64,000 nucleotides of DNA from Rhodobacterales bacterium (GTDB lineage Bacteria; Pseudomonadota; Alphaproteobacteria; Rhodobacterales; Rhodobacteraceae), in contig PDSA01000013.1 in NCBI GenBank assembly GCA_002748285.1, positions 1 to 64,000 on the forward strand. Reading direction: 5' to 3'. Within the stretch, counting starts at the first letter, position 1; every line of letters begins with the position of its first letter. Under the pieces are notes generated by a model. That model made no database searches, had not been told where the DNA came from, and saw only the letters and a program-made list of their open reading frames with translations. Position numbers and translations under genes: made by a program. Of this stretch, positions 53,095-61,437 are shown piece after piece.

Positions 53095-53626
53095 TGTGAT
53101 CCATGGCAGAAAATGGTTTTATTGGGCCTTGTTTGCCACGCTGGCGGGCTTGATCCTGTTCGTGCAACTAATCCCGCTGCAAACCACCCCCAGCAACTGG
53201 GCGATGCCAGATCTGCTGATCTGCCTGATCTATGCCTGGGTGTTGCGACGCAACGATTACGCCCCGCTATTGCTGATCGCCGCGACCCTGTTGATTGCCG
53301 ACATGCTGCTGATGCGCCCGCCCGGCCTGATGGCGGCGCTGACTATTCTGGGGGCCGAATTCCTGCGCGCCCGCACCCGGCTGCTGCGCGAGCTGCCGTT
53401 TTTGCTGGAATGGGCGATGGTGGCCGGGGTGTTGCTGGCGATTTTGGCCTGTTACCGCTTTGCGCTGATCATGGTGCTGCAACCGCGCCCTTCGCTGTGG
53501 CTGTCGCTGACTCAACTAGTCACTACCATTGCAGCCTATCCGCTGGTCGTGGCCTTTAGCCGCTACATTCTGGGCGTGCGTAAAATCGCCCCCGGAGAGG
53601 TAGACGCATTGGGGCACAAAATATGA
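53087..53626 (+). CDS. mreD: Rod-shape protein MreD
   Basis: A 179-residue integral membrane protein with about five helices (for example WALFATLAGLILFVQL, LLIAATLLIADMLLM, MVAGVLLAILACYRFAL) and the MreD-like DLLICLIYAWVLRR. GTG start at 53087 with AGGAGG 6 bp upstream, overlapping the mreC stop; its TGA overlaps mrdA. Confidence 0.93.
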   Translation: MIDVIHGRKWFYWALFATLAGLILFVQLIPLQTTPSNWAMPDLLICLIYAWVLRRNDYAPLLLIAATLLIADMLLMRPPGLMAALTILGAEFLRARTRLLRELPFLLEWAMVAGVLLAILACYRFALIMVLQPRPSLWLSLTQLVTTIAAYPLVVAFSRYILGVRKIAPGEVDALGHKI

Positions 53627-55542
53627 AACGAGACCCCCGCGATACCGCCGCCAGCCAGCAAAAGATCAGCCGCCGAGGGCTGATTCTGGGGGCGTCGCAG
53701 CTGGCATTTGTTGGCCTGTTGGCTGGTCGAATGCAATATTTGCAGGTCAAACAGGCCGATAAATTCCGGCTGTTGGCCGATGAAAACCGGATCAATATCC
53801 GCCTGATCCCCCCGGCCCGCGGGCTGATTTACGACCGCAACGGCATAGCCCTGGCAATCAATAAACCGATTTACCGGATTTCCATGGTGCGCGAGGATGC
53901 CGGGGATGTGGATCAGATCATCCAACGGCTCAGGGCGCTGATGCCGCTGGATCAGGCCGAGCTGGAGCGCGCTCTGGACATCATGAACCGGCGTAGCCCT
54001 TATGTGCCGGTGACCATCGCCAGCGATGTGCAATGGGACGACATCGCCAAAGTCGCCGTCAACGCCCCCGCCCTGCCCGGCGTTAACCCCGAGCTGGGCC
54101 TGAACCGGGTCTATCCGCTGGCCGATGATTTTGCCCATATTGTGGGCTATGTCGGGGCAGTGAATGACCGTGATCTGCAACGGGTGGATGATCAGGATCC
54201 GCTGCTGCAAATCCCACATTTCAAGATTGGCAAATACGGGGCCGAGGCCCGGCTGGAAAAGCGTCTGCGCGGCAAGGCGGGGACCAAGCGGATCGAGGTG
54301 AACTCGGTCGGGCGGGTGATGCGCGAGCTGGACCGTCAGGAGGGCAATAGCGGCGATAACATCCAGTTGAGCGTTGACAGCAAGCTGCAAAACTATGTGC
54401 AGGCGCGGCTAGCTGGGGAAAGCGCGGCGGCAGTGGTGATTGACGTAACGAATGGCGATCTGCTGGCGGTTGGCTCAACCCCCGCCTATGATCCGAACAA
54501 ATTTGTCAACGGCATTTCCCACGCCGAATTTGCCGCCCTGAACGAAAACAAATACCGCCCGCTGCCCTGCAAGGCGGTTCAGGGCACGTATCCGCCGGGC
54601 TCGACCTTTAAAATGGTCACGGCGCTGGCAGCGCTCAAGGCCGGGGTGGTGGGCTCAAAAGACACCGTTAAATGCAATGGCCATGTCGAAACCGGTGGGC
54701 GCCGGTTTCACTGCTGGAAGCGTTCGGGCCATGGCAACATGAATCTGATCAACTCGTTGAAACGATCCTGTGACGTTTACTATTACGAAATGGCCGAGCG
54801 CACCGGGATCAAGAACATTTCCGCCATGGCCCGCCGGCTGGGATTGGGCGAAAAATACGACCTGCCGATGACCTCGGTGAAAAAGGGGCTGACCCCGACC
54901 AAGGAATGGAAAAGGCAGACAAAGGGCGCCGATTGGGTGATTGGCGACAGTCTGAATGCCTCGATCGGGCAGGGTTTCGTGCTGTCTTCGCCGCTGCAAC
55001 TGGCGGTGATGACCGCCCGCATTGCCACCGGCAAAAAGGTCCTGCCCCGGTTGGTCAAGTCGATCAACGGGCAAGAGCAACCGGTGAAAGGCGGCGAAGA
55101 TCTGGAGCTGAACGAAAACCATCTGCGCCTGATCCGCAAGGGCATGTTTGCCGTCACCAACAATTTGGGCGGCACCGGTTACAAGTCACGCGTTTTGGGT
55201 GATGATTATCTGTTGGCGGGGAAAACCGGCACCAGTCAGGTCGGCAACAAGGTGGTGCGCAACAGCGATGTGGCTTGGGAAAAACGCGATCACGCGCTGT
55301 TTGTGTGCTTTGCGCCTTATGACAATCCACGCATTGCGGTTTCGGTGATTGTGGAGCATGGCGGCGGGGGATCGACCGCGGCGGCTCCGATTGCCCGCGA
55401 CATTGTGCTGCAAGCCCTTTATGGCAAGCTGCCCCCGCTATCGGCCTACCCCAAAGCCGATCGTGCCCGGATCAAACGCGAGCAAAAAGCGCTGAAACTG
55501 CGTGACCCCAGCGCCGCCACAGGGAAGAGCGATCAGGCATGA
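53623..55542 (+). CDS. mrdA: Penicillin-binding protein 2
   Basis: Class B PBP, transpeptidase of cell elongation; 639 residues. N-terminal helix (GLILGASQLAFVGLLAG), dimerisation domain with RGLIYDRNGIALA, catalytic Ser in PPGSTFKM, SCDVYYY (SxN-type), and KTGTSQVG. Complete. ATGA-type overlap with mreD and rodA indicates one coupled operon. Confidence 0.97.
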   Translation: MKRDPRDTAASQQKISRRGLILGASQLAFVGLLAGRMQYLQVKQADKFRLLADENRINIRLIPPARGLIYDRNGIALAINKPIYRISMVREDAGDVDQIIQRLRALMPLDQAELERALDIMNRRSPYVPVTIASDVQWDDIAKVAVNAPALPGVNPELGLNRVYPLADDFAHIVGYVGAVNDRDLQRVDDQDPLLQIPHFKIGKYGAEARLEKRLRGKAGTKRIEVNSVGRVMRELDRQEGNSGDNIQLSVDSKLQNYVQARLAGESAAAVVIDVTNGDLLAVGSTPAYDPNKFVNGISHAEFAALNENKYRPLPCKAVQGTYPPGSTFKMVTALAALKAGVVGSKDTVKCNGHVETGGRRFHCWKRSGHGNMNLINSLKRSCDVYYYEMAERTGIKNISAMARRLGLGEKYDLPMTSVKKGLTPTKEWKRQTKGADWVIGDSLNASIGQGFVLSSPLQLAVMTARIATGKKVLPRLVKSINGQEQPVKGGEDLELNENHLRLIRKGMFAVTNNLGGTGYKSRVLGDDYLLAGKTGTSQVGNKVVRNSDVAWEKRDHALFVCFAPYDNPRIAVSVIVEHGGGGSTAAAPIARDIVLQALYGKLPPLSAYPKADRARIKREQKALKLRDPSAATGKSDQA

Positions 55543-56687
55543 GCTATCTTGAATATAACGTCAGAACCGTTCCCAGCGGGGCGCATAAGATCCTCAACCT
55601 GAACTGGCCGATTATCCTGTTGCTGACCGCGATCAGCTGCATCGGGTTCCTGATGCTCTATTCCGTCGCCGAAGGGTCAATGCAACCCTGGGCCGCAGCG
55701 CAAATGAAACGCTTTGCTCTGGGGATGGGATTGCTGTTTTTCATGGCGATGGTGCCGATCTGGTTCTGGCGCAATATGTCGGTGCTGGCCTATGCGCTGG
55801 CGGTGGTGCTGCTGTTGGGGGTCGAATTTTACGGCACCACCCAAAAGGGGGCGACCCGGTGGATTGATCTGGGGTTTATGAAGCTCCAGCCCTCGGAACT
55901 GGCCAAAATCGCCCTGATCATGGTGCTGGCCGCCTATTATGACTGGCTGGACATCCGCAAAACCTCGCACCCCTTTTGGGTGCTGGTGCCGGTGCTGATC
56001 ATCCTGCTGCCCACCGCGCTGATCCTGCACCAGCCCGATCTGGGCACCGCGATTTTGCTGGTGGCCGGGGGCGGTATCATCATGTTTGCCGCCGGAGTCA
56101 GCTGGTATTATTTCGCCGCCGTCATTGCCGCTGCCGCTGCCACCATCACTGCCGTCTTTCAGCTGCGCGGCACGGCGTGGCAGTTTCTGAAAGATTACCA
56201 ATACCGGCGCATTGATACCTTTCTGAACCCGGAATCCGATCCGTTGGGCGATGGCTATCACATCACCCAATCCAAAATCGCGCTGGGGTCGGGCGGCTGG
56301 ACCGGGCGGGGCTATATGCAGGGCACGCAGGCGCGGCTGAACTTTCTGCCCGAAAAGCACACCGATTTCATTTTTACCACCCTGGCCGAAGAATTCGGCT
56401 TTCTGGGCGCGGTTTCACTGCTGGGGCTTTATGCGCTGGTGCTTGTTTTCTGCGTTGCATCGGCCATGAAAAACCCTGATCGCTTTGCCGCCCTGATCAC
56501 GCTTGGGGTCGGGGCAACGCTGTTCCTGTTCTTTGCGGTGAATATGTCGATGGTGATGGGGCTGGCGCCGGTGGTGGGGGTGCCGTTGCCGCTGGTGTCT
56601 TATGGGGGCTCGTCCATGCTGGTGTTGCTGATCGCCTTTGGCCTGATGCAGAGCGCCCATGTCCACCGCCCCCGCAAGAAACGCTGA
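55539..56687 (+). CDS. rodA: Peptidoglycan polymerase RodA
   Basis: SEDS-family glycosyltransferase of elongation, partner of PBP2; 382 residues with about ten membrane helices. Motifs: KLQPSELAKIALIMVLA, LHQPDLGTAILL, SGGWTGRGYMQGTQ, FLPEKHTDFIFTTLAEEFG (catalytic Asp region) and VGVPLPLVSYGGSSML. Last gene of the mre operon; ghrA begins 19 bp later. Confidence 0.97.
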   Translation: MSYLEYNVRTVPSGAHKILNLNWPIILLLTAISCIGFLMLYSVAEGSMQPWAAAQMKRFALGMGLLFFMAMVPIWFWRNMSVLAYALAVVLLLGVEFYGTTQKGATRWIDLGFMKLQPSELAKIALIMVLAAYYDWLDIRKTSHPFWVLVPVLIILLPTALILHQPDLGTAILLVAGGGIIMFAAGVSWYYFAAVIAAAAATITAVFQLRGTAWQFLKDYQYRRIDTFLNPESDPLGDGYHITQSKIALGSGGWTGRGYMQGTQARLNFLPEKHTDFIFTTLAEEFGFLGAVSLLGLYALVLVFCVASAMKNPDRFAALITLGVGATLFLFFAVNMSMVMGLAPVVGVPLPLVSYGGSSMLVLLIAFGLMQSAHVHRPRKKR

Positions 56688-56706
56688 CCTGCCAAGGAGC
56701 CCGCCG

Positions 56707-57639
56707 ATGATCAACATCCTGTTCGCCGCCAAAGCCGCAAGCTGGCGTGATTACGAAACCCCTTTGCGGCGGGCTCTGGACAGCAAGGGGCTGGACTATC
56801 GGCTGAGCTGTGAGGTGTCTGATCCGGCCAGCGTCGATTATCTGATTTACGCGCCGCATGGGCCGGTTGACGATTTCACCCCCTTCACCCGCGCCAAAGC
56901 GGTTCTGAGCCTCTGGGCCGGGGTGGAAAGCATCGTGACAAATCCCAGCCTGACCCAACCGCTGACCCGGATGGTGGATCACGGGCTGAGCCAAGGCATG
57001 ACGGAATGGGTCTGCGGCCATGTGCTGCGTTATCATCTGGGGATGGATGCGCAGATTCTGCATCAGGATGGGCGCTGGGTGCAGACCGTGCCGCCGCTGG
57101 CCCAGAACCGCAACGTCACCGTTTTGGGGCTGGGCGCGTTGGGGCAAGCCGCTGCGCAGGCGTTGTGTGGGCTTGGTTTTCAGGTCACCGGCTGGAGCCG
57201 CCGCCCCAAGCAGATCGAAGGCATCACCTGCCTGTCCGGCGCTGAGGGCCTGCAACAGGCGCTGCGCCGGGCCGAGATTCTGGTGCTGCTGCTGCCCCTG
57301 ACCCCGGACACCGAAAACCTGCTGGGGGCGGAACAATTTGCACAGATGCCTAAAGGGGCCAAATTGCTCAATCCGGGCCGAGGTGCCCTGATCGACGATC
57401 CGGCGCTGCTGGCGGCTCTGGACAGCGGCCAGATTGGCCACGCCACGCTGGATGTGTTCCGAACCGAACCCCTGCCGGCAGAGCATCCCTTCTGGCAGCA
57501 TCCGAACGTCACCGTCACGCCGCATATCGCCTCGGAAACCCGGCCTGAAACGGCGGCGCAGGTGATTGCGGAAAACATTGACCGGGCCGAGACTGGGCAA
57601 GAGCTGCTCTATCAGGTCAACCGCGCGGCGGGGTATTAG
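56707..57639 (+). CDS. ghrA: Glyoxylate/hydroxypyruvate reductase A
   Basis: D-2-hydroxyacid dehydrogenase, 310 residues. NAD(P) motif VLGLGALGQAAAQALCGLG, catalytic LNPGRGALIDD (Arg), DVFRTEPLPAEHPFW and TPHIASETRPE (His with Glu relay). Likely NADPH-dependent reduction of glyoxylate or hydroxypyruvate. It follows rodA closely and may be read from the same transcript. Confidence 0.94.
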   Translation: MINILFAAKAASWRDYETPLRRALDSKGLDYRLSCEVSDPASVDYLIYAPHGPVDDFTPFTRAKAVLSLWAGVESIVTNPSLTQPLTRMVDHGLSQGMTEWVCGHVLRYHLGMDAQILHQDGRWVQTVPPLAQNRNVTVLGLGALGQAAAQALCGLGFQVTGWSRRPKQIEGITCLSGAEGLQQALRRAEILVLLLPLTPDTENLLGAEQFAQMPKGAKLLNPGRGALIDDPALLAALDSGQIGHATLDVFRTEPLPAEHPFWQHPNVTVTPHIASETRPETAAQVIAENIDRAETGQELLYQVNRAAGY

Positions 57640-57664
57640 CAGAAGGCACCCGGAGCAGGCCAGC

Positions 57665-58525
57665 TCACTCCGCCGCCAAAGGCACCCGCCCCCGGCCGAT
57701 CTCGGCAATCTGGCGGGCGACACCGCTGATCATCTGGCGGAAATCCTCAAAATGCGGATGCGGGCGCAGCGTCTGTTCGTCCATATATAATGATCGGTCG
57801 ATCTCGATCTGCACCACATGCTGATGATGCGATGGCCGGCCGTAATGCTGCGCGATGAAGGCCCCGGCAAATGGCCGGTTGCGCACCACCACCAGCCCGA
57901 CCGCGACAAAAGCGGCCTCGATCCTCTCGACAATATCCGCGCAAGCCGCCGCGCCGAACAGATCGCCCAACACAATCTCGGGCCGGGGCGTTCCGGGTCT
58001 GGCAAAGCTGTCCAGCGCCTCATGCGGCATCGAATGGCAATCCACCAAAATCGCCTGCCCGAACCGCTGCTGGCTCTGCGCCAACAATCGACGTAGCGCC
58101 CCGTGATAAGGGTGCCAATGCTGGTTCAGACGCATCTCGGCCTCGGTTTTCGACATCTTGCCCAGATAAATCGCCCGCCCTTGGGACACCACCCGCGGGA
58201 TCACCCCCAGCCCCGAAGCAATTCGCGGGTTATGGTTGCGAGGCGATACCCCCTCGATCAGCGCCGGGTCCAGTTCATCATGATCACGGTTCAGATCGAC
58301 AAAAGCGCGCGGAGTCCGGGCCGTCAGCAGAGGGGCCCCAAATTGCGGCACATCGCTAAACAGCAGATCGACAAACGCATCCTCGCTGGAGCGAATCCGG
58401 TCGGCATCCAGCACGGATCTTTGCAAAAACGACGCCGGATAATCGCGCCCGCTATGGGGCGATGCAAAAACCGCACTGGTGGTGCGATCATCCGGCAATT
58501 GCAGATCAAATGTGGGTTTTGCCAT
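57665..58525 (-). CDS. N-formylglutamate amidohydrolase
   Basis: Zinc amidohydrolase of the FGase family, 286 residues: FASPHSGRDYP (His, ligand), DAFVDLLF with Glu-Asp, ARTPRAFVDLNRDHDELDP and ILVDCHSMPH. Family members hydrolyse N-formylglutamate in histidine degradation, but no hut gene is adjacent, so the substrate is not certain. Convergent with ghrA (25 bp). Confidence 0.92.
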   Translation of the reverse strand: MAKPTFDLQLPDDRTTSAVFASPHSGRDYPASFLQRSVLDADRIRSSEDAFVDLLFSDVPQFGAPLLTARTPRAFVDLNRDHDELDPALIEGVSPRNHNPRIASGLGVIPRVVSQGRAIYLGKMSKTEAEMRLNQHWHPYHGALRRLLAQSQQRFGQAILVDCHSMPHEALDSFARPGTPRPEIVLGDLFGAAACADIVERIEAAFVAVGLVVVRNRPFAGAFIAQHYGRPSHHQHVVQIEIDRSLYMDEQTLRPHPHFEDFRQMISGVARQIAEIGRGRVPLAAE

Positions 58526-58671
58526 GTTCCTTCCTTATAAAATTCCTATAACCAATAAATCAGGGCACCAAAAGCCCTTGATCCCCGGTTCGACTCCTTT
58601 TATAGACCTCACACCGACGTGGTTCTGCCGCGTCCCTTTTTTATTGGGGCGGTGGAATGTGTCGGGCATAT

Positions 58672-58746
58672 GGGCGCTTAGCTCAGCGGTAGAGCACTTC
58701 GTTGACATCGAAGGGGCCACTGGTTCGATCCCAGTAGTGCCCACCA
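58672..58746 (+). tRNA. tRNA-Val (anticodon GAC)
   Basis: A 75-nt cloverleaf from GGGCGCTTAGCTCAGCGG to encoded CCA, with anticodon loop TTGACAT (GAC), T-loop GGTTCGATCCC and acceptor GGGCGCT/AGTGCCC (one G-T pair). The 146-bp spacer before it contains no other gene. Confidence 0.96.
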
Positions 58747-58834
58747 TGTGCCCCGCCCCCTTTTGGAAGTTGGGGGAACACCGGGGGAAATTGAAACAAT
58801 GGCGCCCGGCGCGCCGCGAGAAAAGGACAAGGTT

Positions 58835-58960
58835 ATGAAAATTCGCAATTCCTTGCGTTCACTCAAAGGCCGCCACCGTGATTGCCGTATCGTGCGTCGC
58901 AAGGGCCGTGTTTATGTGATCAACAAGACAAACCCACGTTTCAAGGCCCGTCAGGGTTAA
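58835..58960 (+). CDS. rpmJ: 50S ribosomal protein L36, zinc-free form
   Basis: A 41-residue ribosomal protein: starts [16 protein letters not shown], continues [15 protein letters not shown] and ends with a basic FKARQG. The Cys/His zinc ligands of canonical L36 are absent except one Cys, which marks the C-minus type found in alphaproteobacteria. An AAGGAC(AAGG) site precedes the ATG. Followed by a strong terminator. Confidence 0.95.
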   Translation: MKIRNSLRSLKGRHRDCRIVRRKGRVYVINKTNPRFKARQG

Positions 58961-58986
58961 GTGAAGCAACCTTATCGGGTGAAAAT

Positions 58987-59022
58987 GCAAAAGGCCGCTG
59001 GGATATCCCGGCGGCCTTTTGC
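58987..59022. terminator. Terminator after rpmJ
   Basis: GCAAAAGGCCGC (58987-58998) pairs perfectly with GCGGCCTTTTGC (59011-59022); the loop GGGATATCCC is itself palindromic, making a 36-nt near-continuous hairpin 26 bp after rpmJ. Confidence 0.85.
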
Positions 59023-59071
59023 GTGTGGGGGAGGCAAGGGGGATGATGAATAAGAGCGGTGCATAAGAACG

Positions 59072-59202
59072 CCGGGCTGCGCCTGCCTGGGTAGGCGCTT
59101 GTGCCGAGCGTGGAAGCAAGTGCTGTTTGTGAGTAAACCGCGATATGTCAGTGTGTGGAAAGGTTGATTGCGCCTGCCGGGGGGCAGGCAGGCGCAGCCC
59201 GG
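59072..59202. repeat. 18-bp perfect inverted repeat
   Basis: CCGGGCTGCGCCTGCCTG at 59072-59089 and its exact complement at 59185-59202, with 95 bp between. The right arm is also part of a local hairpin (GCGCCTGCC...GGCAGGC). No reading frame lies inside. It may be a remnant of a small mobile palindrome. Confidence 0.6.
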
Positions 59203-59253
59203 CCTAACGGCCGGGCGGGGCATTGAAAGATGCAGGGGTCTTTAAAAACAAAA

Positions 59254-59292
59254 AAATCCCCCAACCCGGTCAGACACGGCGTTGGGGGATTT
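59254..59292 (-). terminator. Terminator of ligase/liv operon
   Basis: Minus strand: AAATCCCCCAAC pairs with GTTGGGGGATTT and is followed by a T-rich run, 21 bp after the stop codon of the ligase gene at 59313. Confidence 0.88.
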
Positions 59293-59312
59293 CTGTTTTT
59301 GACGAAAATGCC

Positions 59313-60530
59313 TTAATCGTATTTGCGGCAATCCTCGATCACCAGACCATCATTGGGCAAGCTGCCCACCTTGACGATCTCAACCCGGCCTTTCAGCTTG
59401 AGCGTATCGACAATGCTGGCGCTATAACGATCCGCATCACCGCTGTCGGTTTCGATCTGCACCGTCATCACATCCATCTCGCCATCACGGCTGGCAACCA
59501 CACGGGCGCGGGCCACCTCGTCATGTTTGGCAACGAAATCGGCGACTTGCTCAGGGCGCACGAACATGCCCTTGATCTTGGCGGTCTGATCGGCGCGGCC
59601 CATCCAGCCCTTGATGCGCATATTGGTGCGGCCACAGGGGCTGACTCCGCTCATCACCGCCGACAGATCACCGGTGGCAAAGCGCACCAGCGGATAGTCG
59701 GGGTTCAGCGTGGTCACGACGACTTCGCCCACCTCGCCTTCGGCCACCGGGTTGCCGGTGCCGGGGGTGACGATTTCGACAATCACGCCCTCATCAACGA
59801 TCATCCCCTCCTGCGCCTGGCTTTCATAGGCGATGTTGCCCAGATCCGCCGTGGCGTAGTTTTGCAGACACAGAATACCACGATCAGCATATTCCGCCCG
59901 CAAAGACGGGAACAACGCCCCACCGCCAACAACGGCGCGCGAGATATTCAGCTTCAGGCCCATGGAATCGGCCTTGTCCAGAATGATCTTGAGGTAATCC
60001 GGCGTGCCGGCATAGGCGGTGCTGCCAATATCATGCGCAGCGCGGACCTGAAGCTCGGTCTGGCCGGTGCCGGCGGGCAGAACGGCGGCGCCAACGGCAC
60101 GCGCACCGGATTCAAAGATCATCCCCGCAGGCGTCAGATGATAGCCAAAGCAGTTCTGGATGATGTCGCCTTTGCCAATGCCGCAAGCGTGCAGAAAACG
60201 GCCAACCCGCCACCAATCGCCTGACAGGCGGCCGGGCTCGTAAATCGGGCCCGGAGACTGGTGGATATGCTCGAATTCATGCACATCGCAGCTGGTGAAC
60301 CCGCCAAAGGGCGGCTTTTGCGCCTGGGCCGAGACCAGCTCGGATTTGCGGATCACCGGCAGTTTGGCCAGATCAGCCACCGATGTGATCGAGGCAGGGG
60401 CCACATCTTTTAGAAGATCAGCGACCCCCGGGGCTGTTTTGGCACGGGCGATCTGGGCCGGCAGGGCGCGGGATAGATCGCTGTTGCGCTCATCAGCTGA
60501 GCGCGTTTCCAGCTTATCAAAAAAACTCAC
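59313..60530 (-). CDS. Phenylacetate-CoA-ligase-like AMP-forming enzyme
   Basis: A 405-residue adenylate-forming enzyme related to PaaK. It shows FHACGIGKGDIIQNCFGYH, GTGQTELQVRAAHDIGSTAYAGTPDYL, the adenylate loop ATADLGNIAYES and C-terminal GWMGRADQTAKIKGMFV. The P-loop-like SxTTGxxG is not obvious. It is placed in an operon with LivF and LivM, an arrangement often seen in roseobacters for aromatic or branched substrates, which hints at a substrate imported by the transporter. GTG start at 60530 with GGACAG upstream. Confidence 0.88.
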   Translation of the reverse strand: MSFFDKLETRSADERNSDLSRALPAQIARAKTAPGVADLLKDVAPASITSVADLAKLPVIRKSELVSAQAQKPPFGGFTSCDVHEFEHIHQSPGPIYEPGRLSGDWWRVGRFLHACGIGKGDIIQNCFGYHLTPAGMIFESGARAVGAAVLPAGTGQTELQVRAAHDIGSTAYAGTPDYLKIILDKADSMGLKLNISRAVVGGGALFPSLRAEYADRGILCLQNYATADLGNIAYESQAQEGMIVDEGVIVEIVTPGTGNPVAEGEVGEVVVTTLNPDYPLVRFATGDLSAVMSGVSPCGRTNMRIKGWMGRADQTAKIKGMFVRPEQVADFVAKHDEVARARVVASRDGEMDVMTVQIETDSGDADRYSASIVDTLKLKGRVEIVKVGSLPNDGLVIEDCRKYD

Positions 60531-60547
60531 AATTCTGTCCCCGTCCC

Positions 60548-61381
60548 TTATGACAACCAACGCTTACGACGACGATAGCTGCGCACATCGCGGAACGATT
60601 TGCGGCCCTCGTCGGAAATACCCAGATAAAACTCTTTCACATCCGGGTTTTCGCGCAAATCAGCTGCAGGGCCATCCATCACAACCCGGCCGGATTCCAG
60701 AATATAGCCGTAATCCGAGTATTTCAGAGCCATATTGGTGTTTTGCTCGGCCAGCAGGAAGGATACGCCTTCGTTTTCGTTAATGGTTTTGACGATCTCA
60801 AAAATCTGTTCCACCAGCTGCGGCGCCAGACCCATCGAAGGTTCGTCCAGCAGCACGGTTTCGGGGCGGCTCATCAAAGCGCGGCCCATGGCGACCATCT
60901 GTTGCTCACCGCCGGATGTGTAACCGGCCTGACTTTTGCGACGCTCTTTCAGGCGGGGGAAATAGTTGTAAACCATTTCCAGATCCGCATTCACCGCCCC
61001 TTTGCCATCGCGGCGGGTATAGGCACCGGTCATCAGGTTTTCTTCGACGGTCAGGTGTTCGAAACAATGACGGCCTTCCATCACCTGAATAACGCCGCGT
61101 TTCACCATATCCGAGGGGTTCATCTCGGAAATGTCCTGACCATGATAGGTGATGCGGCCCTTGGTGACCTCGCCGCGTTCTGAGCGCAGCAGGTTTGAAA
61201 TGGCCTTCAAAGTGGTGGTTTTGCCAGCGCCGTTACCGCCCATCAGTGCGGTAATCTTGCCCTTGGCAACCGAAAGGCTGACACCCTTCAGCACAAGGAT
61301 CACGTGGTTATAGATCACCTCGATATTGTTGACTTCTAGAACGGTCTCTTTTGATTGGGCAGCGTCCAGCATATTGTTCAT
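60548..61381 (-). CDS. livF: ABC transporter ATP-binding protein, LivF type
   Basis: A 277-residue ABC ATPase: Walker A GGNGAGKTTTLK, signature YTSGGEQQMVAMGRALM (the family LSGGEQQ with Thr-Ser), Walker B VLLDEPSMGLAP and H-loop LLAEQNTNMAL. It follows the ligase upstream in the same operon and a hairpin separates it from the binding-protein gene. Family: branched-chain amino acid/amide transport. ATG at 61372 is an alternative start. Confidence 0.93.
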   Translation of the reverse strand: MNNMLDAAQSKETVLEVNNIEVIYNHVILVLKGVSLSVAKGKITALMGGNGAGKTTTLKAISNLLRSERGEVTKGRITYHGQDISEMNPSDMVKRGVIQVMEGRHCFEHLTVEENLMTGAYTRRDGKGAVNADLEMVYNYFPRLKERRKSQAGYTSGGEQQMVAMGRALMSRPETVLLDEPSMGLAPQLVEQIFEIVKTINENEGVSFLLAEQNTNMALKYSDYGYILESGRVVMDGPAADLRENPDVKEFYLGISDEGRKSFRDVRSYRRRKRWLS

Positions 61382-61400
61382 CCTGAATGTTCAAACGAAT

Positions 61401-61430
61401 TGCCCGGGCCACTTGGGCGCGGCCCGGGCA
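61401..61430 (-). terminator. Intra-operon hairpin after the binding-protein gene
   Basis: TGCCCGGGCC-acttgggcgc-GGCCCGGGCA, a ten-base-pair perfect GC-rich stem between the binding-protein stop and livF. Without a T-run it is more likely an mRNA-stabilising or attenuating element, giving more binding protein than ATPase. Confidence 0.65.
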
Positions 61431-61437
61431 AGTTGGA

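Larger units (their letters stand above)
58961..59312. other. Intergenic region between rpmJ and ligase gene
   Basis: A 352-bp gene-free stretch. It holds the rpmJ terminator (58987-59022), an 18-bp inverted repeat (59072-59089 and 59185-59202) and the terminator of the opposing ligase gene (59254-59292). Nothing else is seen. Confidence 0.5.
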
